From assembly GCA_004558955.1 (NCBI GenBank), contig SFZC01000065.1:1-10159 (forward strand): a DNA stretch of 10,159 bases, written 5' to 3'. The notes beneath the pieces are model-generated. The model was not told the DNA's origin. It saw nothing but the letters and a program-made list of their open reading frames with translations, and did no database searches. The translations under genes were made by a program, and so were the position numbers. Position 1 is the first letter of the stretch. Every line of letters starts with the position of its first letter. This DNA comes from a bacterium. GTDB lineage: Bacteria; Cyanobacteriota; Vampirovibrionia; Gastranaerophilales; Gastranaerophilaceae. Shown here one piece after another: positions 1-4,239 of this stretch.

Positions 1-588
1 GGAACTTCGTACTATTCAGGCACAAAAGGCGTTTCGTCTTACGGTGTTGACAGTTACTACAACTACTCAGGTTTTCCGAGCGGTGCAGCCTCAATCAATT
101 CGATTTACGGACTTGCAACAGGCGGAGCCTCTTCAATCCTTAGCGGTTGGGGCGGAAGTTCAAGTTTGAGCGGAACTGCGACAGGTTATGCGTCAAGTGT
201 AAGCGGGCTTGCTGATATTTCAAGTGCTGCGGCGTACGGTATCGGTACCGGTTCTGGACTTGGCAAAATTTCCTCAAATATTGTAATGCCGTTTGCAAGT
301 GCGGTTTCAGGTTTTGGCGGAATTTTGACTGCTATTTCACCTTATTTGGGTGTATATGGTGCAGGTACAACCGTTTTGGGTAACTTGATGCAGGGAACTT
401 CCTCAGCGGCTTTGGCGGCTTATCAAAATGTTTCGGGTAATATTACAAATAGTGCCGATGTTATTTTATCTACAAAGGTTCGCAACATTGAAACCGTTTG
501 TAAAATGCTTGATACGCAAGGTGACGTTGCCAAGAAAATGCTCAAAGAAGGTATTGAAGGCGACAGTAAAGCCATTCAAGATATGTAA
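1..588 (+). CDS. Gly/Ser/Ala-rich protein with hydrophobic stretch, 5'-partial
   Basis: The frame is open from the first base of the window to TAA at 586-588, giving 195 visible residues of a longer protein whose start lies upstream. An in-frame TTG at 166 is not needed as a start because the frame stays open and compositionally similar upstream of it. Roughly the first 90 visible residues are rich in Gly, Ser, Ala and Tyr. Residues about 94-128 are hydrophobic and Gly/Ala-rich (e.g. GFGGILTAISPYLGVYGAG), compatible with a membrane-inserting segment or hairpin. The last 50 residues are charged and probably helical, with one Cys (VRNIETVCKMLDTQGDVAKK). A strong terminator follows the stop directly, so this is the last gene of its unit. 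I do not recognise the family. The layout of low-complexity region, hydrophobic segment and helical tail is reminiscent of secreted or translocator-like proteins, but that is speculation. Confidence 0.8.
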   Translation, partial: GTSYYSGTKGVSSYGVDSYYNYSGFPSGAASINSIYGLATGGASSILSGWGGSSSLSGTATGYASSVSGLADISSAAAYGIGTGSGLGKISSNIVMPFASAVSGFGGILTAISPYLGVYGAGTTVLGNLMQGTSSAALAAYQNVSGNITNSADVILSTKVRNIETVCKMLDTQGDVAKKMLKEGIEGDSKAIQDM

Positions 589-597
589 TATAAATTT

Positions 598-634
598 TAA
601 AAGAACCGTTAATTTGACGGTTCTTTTATTTTTA
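598..634 (+). terminator. Rho-independent terminator after the Gly/Ser-rich gene
   Basis: A perfect 11-bp stem pairs 599-609 (AAAAGAACCGT) with 617-627 (ACGGTTCTTTT), extended by a T-A pair at 598/628. The loop is 7 nt. T-rich sequence follows the stem. It starts 9 nt after the stop codon at 588, the expected position for an intrinsic terminator. Confidence 0.9.
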
Positions 635-654
635 AAAATTTTTTGATAAAATTA

Positions 655-684
655 TTAAAGAATTTTTGAATTTGACCGTATAAT
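655..684 (+). promoter_or_regulatory. Putative sigma70-type promoter for the 802-1417 gene pair
   Basis: A perfect TATAAT lies at 679-684. A weak -35 match, TTAAAG, lies 18 nt upstream at 655-660. Transcription would begin near 691, leaving a leader of about 110 nt before the ATG at 802. The position between the preceding terminator and the next gene supports it; the weak -35 lowers confidence. Confidence 0.45.
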
Positions 685-700
685 AAAAAGAGAGAACCTC

Positions 701-783
701 AGACCTATGTAAAGAAATGTTACGTTCTTGGGTGAAATTTAGCAATACTCCAAGAAAAAATGTTTTTAAATACATGTAGGTCT
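701..783 (+). promoter_or_regulatory. Possible structured 5' leader RNA element
   Basis: A closing helix pairs AGACCTA (701-707) with TAGGTCT (777-783) and continues with TGT (708-710) against ACA (772-774) across a 2-nt bulge. Inside it a second hairpin pairs TTCTTGGG (725-732) with TCCAAGAA (749-756), including one G-T wobble, around a 16-nt loop. The element lies between the candidate promoter and the Shine-Dalgarno sequence (AAGGA, 791-795) of the gene at 802. It matches no riboswitch class I can recall. A structured leader, a small RNA, or chance pairing in AT-rich DNA all remain possible. Confidence 0.35.
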
Positions 784-801
784 AAAGTGTAAGGAATTAA
801 A

Positions 802-1074
802 ATGTTTCGAGAAACTCTAGAACTATATCTGAAAAGAATCGCAGAATTCCTGATGTATGCAAAAAACTACATAATCAGAACAAATCCGATACAGGCTCTG
901 TTCAATTCGATGATAGAAGGAATTAAAGATTTTTTGACGATTAAAAAGAAACTGAAAATGGCTCAATACAGATTGAACTATCACAGGCATCAACTGAACA
1001 AAATGGAACAGTTGATAGCCGAAAACAGTCAACACAGTTTCTTGCAAGGTACAAATCTAGATCAAAAAAGGTAG
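802..1074 (+). CDS. Small helical/coiled-coil protein, unknown function
   Basis: The gene encodes 90 residues from ATG at 802, preceded by AAGGA at 791-795 with 6-nt spacing. The predicted protein is basic and almost entirely helical. The N-terminal part (residues 1-47) is an amphipathic to hydrophobic helix region (e.g. ETLELYLKRIAEFLMYAKNY). Residues about 48-75 are Lys/Gln-rich with heptad-like hydrophobic spacing, suggesting a short coiled coil. There is no signal peptide and no recognised motif. The next gene starts 10 nt after this stop, so the two are probably co-transcribed and may form a complex. I do not recognise the family. Short helical proteins of this size can be secretion chaperones or needle/rod-like subunits, but nothing here specifically supports that. 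Confidence 0.7.
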   Translation: MFRETLELYLKRIAEFLMYAKNYIIRTNPIQALFNSMIEGIKDFLTIKKKLKMAQYRLNYHRHQLNKMEQLIAENSQHSFLQGTNLDQKR

Positions 1075-1084
1075 AAGGCGAAAC

Positions 1085-1417
1085 ATGGGTTTACTAATAG
1101 GTTTAATTAGGAAAAAGTTTTTGATACAGCAGAAATCGAACGCTTCCTGGAAGCTTATGCTTATTGCACAATCTATTGCGGGGGCTCAAAAAGCAGCAAA
1201 CAACTTGATACAGGTTGGTACGGATTATAAAGCTGATTCAAAAATAGCAAAGCTTTTGCAACAGCGACAGTATGAAATGAAGGCGTTAGAAGACAAACTG
1301 ACTCAGCAGAAAAGCACGCTTGAGCTTCAAATCAGTGAATATGATGCTGAAATCAAATCTTGTGACGAAATGATAAAGAGCAACGCTGAAAACTTATTCT
1401 CTTATAAAGCCGCTTAG
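1085..1417 (+). CDS. Small coiled-coil protein, unknown function
   Basis: The gene encodes 110 residues from ATG at 1085. GAAGG at 1074-1078, overlapping the previous stop codon, serves as Shine-Dalgarno. The N-terminus (residues 1-35) is basic and moderately hydrophobic. Residues about 28-50 are small-residue rich (AQSIAGAQKAANNL). Residues about 53-100 form a likely coiled coil rich in Gln, Glu and Lys (YEMKALEDKLTQQKSTLELQ). One Cys lies near the end (IKSCDEMI). The protein shares size class and character with the upstream 90-residue gene but no obvious sequence identity. The stop is 6 nt from that of the convergent minus-strand gene. The family is not recognised; a structural or chaperone-like role is only a guess. 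Confidence 0.72.
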   Translation: MGLLIGLIRKKFLIQQKSNASWKLMLIAQSIAGAQKAANNLIQVGTDYKADSKIAKLLQQRQYEMKALEDKLTQQKSTLELQISEYDAEIKSCDEMIKSNAENLFSYKAA

Positions 1418-1434
1418 AAGTTACTAGCGGGTTT
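1406..1434. terminator. Small hairpin spanning two convergent stop codons
   Basis: CCGC (1410-1413) pairs with GCGG (1427-1430). TAG (1415-1417) pairs with CTA (1424-1426) across a one-base bulge. AAA (1406-1408) and TTT (1432-1434) could extend it after a G-G mismatch. The plus-strand stop of the 1085 gene and the minus-strand stop of the 1424-2140 gene are opposite each other in the stem. No good T-tract follows on either strand, so it is at best a weak bidirectional terminator. Confidence 0.35.
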
Positions 1435-2140
1435 GAATGAATAAGTTAATGATATCGTTCATTACGGCTGCTTGTCTTTGATAATTTTGTGCTTTAGCTT
1501 CCAAAATGCCGATTTGTTTGCGGTATTCAACAATACTGTTTTGGCATTCTTTTGAGTTTTGGGTAAGTGTTTCCTGTACTTGTTTAGCCTCTTGCAAAAC
1601 ACTTCCCATAGAAATACCGAGAGCTTCCATTGTTTGTTTAATGATTAATGCACCTGTTTGTTTGGAAACGCCCGCTGGTAATTTTGCGATAAGTTGTTTT
1701 AAAACCGAAACGTTGGCAGGGTATTCAAAATCATCTTGGGTTTGAACGTAAGATGACCCCAAATTTTGATTAAGACTTTGATTAAAAGCATTGTCTATGA
1801 AAGATTGAGGTGCAGAGTTTTGAGTTGCTGCTTGGAATTGAAGTTGAGATTTGATTTGCATTTGTCTTTCTGTCGGTTGGATAGAATTTTGCAAATTCGG
1901 CATTGTCGGCTTGCTGAAGCTTTGAGAATCCGAAAATCTAGTGTCATCAATAGTTGAATAATTTTCAACGGTGTAATCTTCAGTTTGCGGAACATTTTGT
2001 TCTTCTTGCAAGTCTTCTGTTTCAATTTCTTGCGGGTCTTCGCTGATAACAACATCTGCAGAAGCGTGGTCTGCGTTTTGCATTTTTAATGCTTCAACTA
2101 TCTTTTTTCCAACTCCGTCATTCATATTTTCTATAGCCAT
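1424..2140 (-). CDS. Acidic, Gln/Asn-rich protein with helical C-terminal domain, unknown function
   Basis: The gene encodes 238 residues on the minus strand, with ATG at 2140-2138 preceded by GAGGA a few bases upstream. There are three regions. Residues 1-20 form a short amphipathic helix (VGKKIVEALKMQNADH). Residues 30-140 are low-complexity and probably disordered, first acidic (VVISEDPQEIETEDLQEEQN) and then rich in Gln, Asn and Ser. Residues 141-238 form a compact helical region whose last 60 residues look like a coiled coil. This C-terminal part is the best ordered candidate for a conserved domain (GALIIKQTMEALGISMGSVL, then EYRKQIGILEAKAQNYQRQA). There is no signal peptide or membrane segment. 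A clear promoter lies upstream, sharing a control region with the divergent PurH-like gene. I do not recognise the family; a cytoplasmic scaffold or adaptor would fit the architecture, but this is inference. Confidence 0.78.
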   Translation of the reverse strand: MAIENMNDGVGKKIVEALKMQNADHASADVVISEDPQEIETEDLQEEQNVPQTEDYTVENYSTIDDTRFSDSQSFSKPTMPNLQNSIQPTERQMQIKSQLQFQAATQNSAPQSFIDNAFNQSLNQNLGSSYVQTQDDFEYPANVSVLKQLIAKLPAGVSKQTGALIIKQTMEALGISMGSVLQEAKQVQETLTQNSKECQNSIVEYRKQIGILEAKAQNYQRQAAVMNDIINLFIQTR

Positions 2141-2172
2141 CTTTTCCTCATTATAAATTTTAAATCAACTAG

Positions 2173-2201
2173 ATTATATTAAAAACATGCTAATTTATCA
2201 A
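2173..2201 (-). promoter_or_regulatory. Sigma70-type promoter for the 1424-2140 gene
   Basis: Read on the minus strand, TTGATA (2201-2196) and TATAAT (2178-2173) are separated by exactly 17 nt. Transcription would start near 2166, giving a leader of about 25 nt before the ATG at 2140. The -35 box overlaps the outer arm of the inverted repeat at 2197-2250. Confidence 0.65.
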
Positions 2202-2250
2202 GAATAATTCGTAAATTTCAATCAAATAGTTTACGAATTATGAACTTGAT
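2197..2250. repeat. Large inverted repeat between divergent promoters, candidate operator
   Basis: A perfect 12-bp inverted repeat pairs ATAATTCGTAAA (2204-2215) with TTTACGAATTAT (2230-2241) across 14 nt. Outside it, ATCAAG (2197-2202) pairs with CTTGAT (2245-2250), separated from the inner arms by 1 and 3 nt. In total 18 bp are symmetric. The outer arms contain most of the -35 boxes of both divergent promoters. The placement fits a binding site for a dimeric or tetrameric regulator controlling both genes. No regulator gene is visible in the window. Confidence 0.7.
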
Positions 2251-2274
2251 AGGCGGTTTTCTTCGTGTTAAACT
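2246..2274 (+). promoter_or_regulatory. Sigma70-type promoter for the PurH-like/deaminase pair
   Basis: TTGATA (2246-2251) and TAAACT (2269-2274) are separated by 17 nt. The -35 is identical to, and the mirror image of, that of the divergent promoter. Transcription would start near 2281. This lies downstream of the possible GTG start at 2265 and supports translation from ATG at 2301. Confidence 0.5.
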
Positions 2275-2300
2275 CTAATTTGAAAATAGTGGGGATTATT

Positions 2301-3236
2301 ATGGAAACTATTGAAATAAATGAATTTAAAGATTTATCTTACGGTGAGAATATTCACCAACCGGCAGTGATTTCACCTGTTCCGGACGGTTTGGATTATG
2401 AAATTATGGGTGAAAATGACGATTTGGAATATTTGGACTTTTTGAATATGACAAAGGCTGTCGAGGTTTTGGCGGAATTTTTTGACGTAAGTGCTTGTTC
2501 TTTATCTAACGAAGCAAAATTATGTGCCGTTGCGTTGGGCATTTCGTCAGATGTAGCGTTTGGGAAAATCTTAGAAAATGACCCTGTATCAGTTGCAGGC
2601 GGGACGGTTTGTTTTAGTAAAGAAGTTACGAATGATATTGCTTTGCAACTGAAAGCGATGAAGGTTCGTAATGTACTGGCACCGTCTTATGACAAGGTTG
2701 CACTTGATTATTTAATTAAATGTACGGGACTTCATGTGATAAAAATTAAAAGTCCGTTACAAGAGCTTTTAGGATTTAATACAAAAGATATAAAAGTTAC
2801 TCCGTTCGGGTATTTGATTCAAGAACAAAATACAAGCAAATTGACAAAATCTTCGTTTAAAGTTGCGGGTAAAATCAAACCTACTCAACAGTTGGCGGAA
2901 GATGCTATTTTTGCTTGGAAAATCGCAAAATTTTCAAAGAGTAAAGTTGCGGTAGTTGTTAAAGATTTGGCAACAAAAGCGATTGTTCAAGGGGAAAAGA
3001 ACTTGGCGGATGCGGCAGAAAATGCTATGGATATTTCCTGTGAAAGCAGCAAAGAGTCAGTCTTGGCGGTTGATGGCGTAATTGAGCAGGAAGAAGTTAT
3101 TAATGCGGCAATTCAAGGCAGAGTCGGACTTATTATTGAGGCCGGAGATTCTGAAAAAAGCGACAAGATTGTAAAACTTGCCGATAAATACAATATTTGT
3201 ATAATAAATACAGGTATCAGAAATAACAGATATTAA
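2301..3236 (+). CDS. Stand-alone PurH-like (AICAR transformylase domain) protein, catalytic residues missing
   Basis: The gene encodes 311 residues from ATG at 2301, with GGGGA just upstream at 2291-2295. A frame extension to GTG at 2265 is rejected because it precedes the predicted transcription start. The protein follows the formyltransferase half of bifunctional PurH from end to end. SYGENIHQ (13-20) matches the family's RYGENxHQ. DPVSVAGG (94-101) matches DPxSAFGG. AWKIAKFSKSK (205-215) matches CWKVAKFVKSN. The end INTGIRNNRY matches the family's terminal xFTxxRHFRH. The IMP cyclohydrolase half is absent. The segment equivalent to KHANPCG reads NEAKLCA (70-76), so the catalytic Lys-His is Asn-Glu. 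The SDAFFPF motif reads AVDGVIEQ (256-263), and the GIGAGQ motif is also lost. In known PurH the domain formylates AICAR using 10-formyl-THF. Here catalysis is unlikely by that mechanism, so a regulatory, ligand-binding or altered role is inferred. The dCMP deaminase-like gene follows by 18 nt. Confidence 0.8.
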   Translation: METIEINEFKDLSYGENIHQPAVISPVPDGLDYEIMGENDDLEYLDFLNMTKAVEVLAEFFDVSACSLSNEAKLCAVALGISSDVAFGKILENDPVSVAGGTVCFSKEVTNDIALQLKAMKVRNVLAPSYDKVALDYLIKCTGLHVIKIKSPLQELLGFNTKDIKVTPFGYLIQEQNTSKLTKSSFKVAGKIKPTQQLAEDAIFAWKIAKFSKSKVAVVVKDLATKAIVQGEKNLADAAENAMDISCESSKESVLAVDGVIEQEEVINAAIQGRVGLIIEAGDSEKSDKIVKLADKYNICIINTGIRNNRY

Positions 3237-3254
3237 TACAAAAAGGATTGACCT

Positions 3255-3704
3255 ATGGGAATTAAATCGTGGGACGAATATTTTTTAGATATGGCAAAAA
3301 CTTGTGCATCACGTTCAAACTGCATAAGGGCTCAAGTTGGTGCTGTGATTGTCGGAGAGGATAAAAAAATCAAAGCAACGGGGTACAACGGAACTCCATC
3401 AAAGGTTGAATCGTGTTACGACAGAGGTGTATGTTACCGAATAAAAAATAATATTGCATCAGGTACAAAATATGAAACGTGTCGTTCTATCCATGCCGAA
3501 CAAAATGCAATAATTCAAGCGGGTCAGGACAGATGTAAAGATGCAACGATTTACATTTGGGGACATAATTTTATTTGTATTCTTTGTAAAAGATTTATTG
3601 TTCAATCAGGTATAAAACATTGTGTTTTGAAAAAGGATGAAAATTCTCCGGTTGTAAGAGTTTCTGTTGAGGATATCAGGCAAGAACTCGAAAATCAACG
3701 CTAA
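3255..3704 (+). CDS. dCMP deaminase family protein (ComEB-type)
   Basis: The gene encodes 149 residues from ATG at 3255, with AAAGGA at 3241-3246. It is a zinc-dependent deaminase of the dCMP/cytidine deaminase superfamily. Deoxycytidylate deaminases convert dCMP to dUMP, feeding dTMP synthesis. The zinc site is intact: H80-A-E82 in the IHAEQNAI motif supplies a ligand and the proton-shuttling Glu, and C108 and C111 in the ICILC motif are the other ligands. The usual Pro before the first Cys is replaced by Ile. Other family landmarks are SRSNCIRAQVGAVIV (19-33) and GYNGTP (43-48). The length is typical for the family. It is probably co-transcribed with the PurH-like gene, an apparent nucleotide-metabolism pair. 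Substrate specificity cannot be settled from sequence alone; related proteins act in competence operons (ComEB) or on other deoxynucleotides. Confidence 0.88.
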   Translation: MGIKSWDEYFLDMAKTCASRSNCIRAQVGAVIVGEDKKIKATGYNGTPSKVESCYDRGVCYRIKNNIASGTKYETCRSIHAEQNAIIQAGQDRCKDATIYIWGHNFICILCKRFIVQSGIKHCVLKKDENSPVVRVSVEDIRQELENQR

Positions 3705-3765
3705 AATATTTTGCATAATTTGCTTTTTATTACTTTATTATTAAATATAAGCTAGAAATAATCAT

Positions 3766-3794
3766 ACTTTTAGTTGATTTTTTGCTCTAAAAGT
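3766..3794. repeat. 8-bp inverted repeat upstream of the fliE promoter
   Basis: ACTTTTAG (3766-3773) and CTAAAAGT (3787-3794) are perfect inverted copies around a 13-nt, T-rich spacer. The right arm abuts a candidate -35 box (TTGAAA, 3794-3799). No T-tract follows, so it is more likely a protein-binding dyad than a terminator. In AT-rich DNA an 8-bp match could also be chance. Confidence 0.4.
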
Positions 3795-3823
3795 TGAAAT
3801 AAAACATTATAATAATGTAATAT
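3794..3823 (+). promoter_or_regulatory. Candidate promoter for the fliE-flhA-yidD unit
   Basis: TTGAAA at 3794-3799 is followed after 18 nt by TAATAT at 3818-3823. A perfect TATAAT at 3808-3813 is an alternative -10, but it has no good -35 at normal spacing. The 138-bp gap after the deaminase gene, the longest on this strand between 2301 and the end of flhA, makes an independent promoter here plausible. Which -10 is used cannot be decided by eye. Confidence 0.4.
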
Positions 3824-3842
3824 AAGATAGAAAGGTAGTATT

Positions 3843-4184
3843 ATGCAGAACAGTTATTTTCCAAAGTATGATTTGGCAAGCAGAATTCAACACACAAAAT
3901 TTGACACGGGGTTTAATAACAGAAATCTTGTGAGAATGGAAAGTGTTGAGGCTCCTGAAACTCAGAATTTTAAACAAGTTTTTTCAGGGGTTGTTGAAGA
4001 TTTGAACACGGAAATGAATGCTCCCGACAACTTGATGAAGGACGTAATGTCAGGGAATAAAAACGTTGATATCCACGATGTTATGACGGCAATGTCAAAA
4101 TCTGAAATTGCGGTAAACGTTGCTACTCAGATGGTGGGTAAGGTTATCAACGCTTATGACAGAATTTCACAGATTTCTGTATAA
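3843..4184 (+). CDS. fliE: FliE, MS ring-rod junction protein of a flagellar-type apparatus
   Basis: The gene encodes 113 residues from ATG at 3843, with AAAGG at 3831-3835. In flagella FliE assembles on the FliF ring, links it to the proximal rod, and is an early substrate of the export gate. The C-terminal half carries the family pattern: DIHDVMTAMSKSEIAV (76-91) matches the Dxx(D/Q)VMxAMxKAxxxx helix. VGKVINAYDRISQISV (98-113) matches the terminal VRNKxVxAYxEIMxMxV helix. The N-terminal 40 residues are variable, as usual in the family. The length is near the usual 100-110. It is the first gene of the unit, whereas many bacteria have flgB and flgC before fliE; those are absent here. FliE is characteristic of flagella rather than virulence injectisomes, which argues that this apparatus belongs to the flagellar side of the type III family. 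Confidence 0.85.
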   Translation: MQNSYFPKYDLASRIQHTKFDTGFNNRNLVRMESVEAPETQNFKQVFSGVVEDLNTEMNAPDNLMKDVMSGNKNVDIHDVMTAMSKSEIAVNVATQMVGKVINAYDRISQISV

Positions 4185-4197
4185 TTTTAACTTTCAA

Positions 4198-4211
4198 ATT
4201 TTGTACAAAAT
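4198..4211. repeat. 14-bp perfect palindrome between fliE and fliF
   Basis: ATTTTGTACAAAAT is a perfect uninterrupted palindrome within the 55-nt fliE-fliF gap. With no loop it cannot form an RNA hairpin terminator efficiently, so a DNA-binding site is more plausible if it is functional. No other copy was noticed in the window. Confidence 0.45.
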
Positions 4212-4239
4212 ATAAAAATATTCAGACAGTGGGACGGAA

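Noticed and set aside
166..588. TTG at 166 as the start of a 140-residue protein
   Set aside because: The same frame is open to the window edge with continuous Gly/Ser-rich composition, and no Shine-Dalgarno precedes the TTG.
701..783. Identifying the leader as a known riboswitch (purine, c-di-GMP, preQ1, cobalamin, glnA motif)
   Set aside because: The conserved core bases of those classes that I can recall are not present.
1795..2055. 86-residue minus-strand frame overlapping the 1424-2140 gene
   Set aside because: It is an out-of-frame shadow with unlikely composition, and the main frame has a promoter, an SD and a coherent protein.
2197..2250. Reading the large inverted repeat as a transcription terminator
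   Set aside because: No gene ends on either side; both neighbours start here and diverge, and the arms coincide with -35 boxes.
2265..2300. GTG start giving a 12-residue longer PurH-like protein
   Set aside because: It lies upstream of the predicted transcription start (about 2281), while ATG at 2301 has GGGGA at good spacing and the family similarity begins just after it.
3705..3765. Terminator after the deaminase gene
   Set aside because: The region is T-rich but I could find no stem longer than a few base pairs, so it does not qualify.
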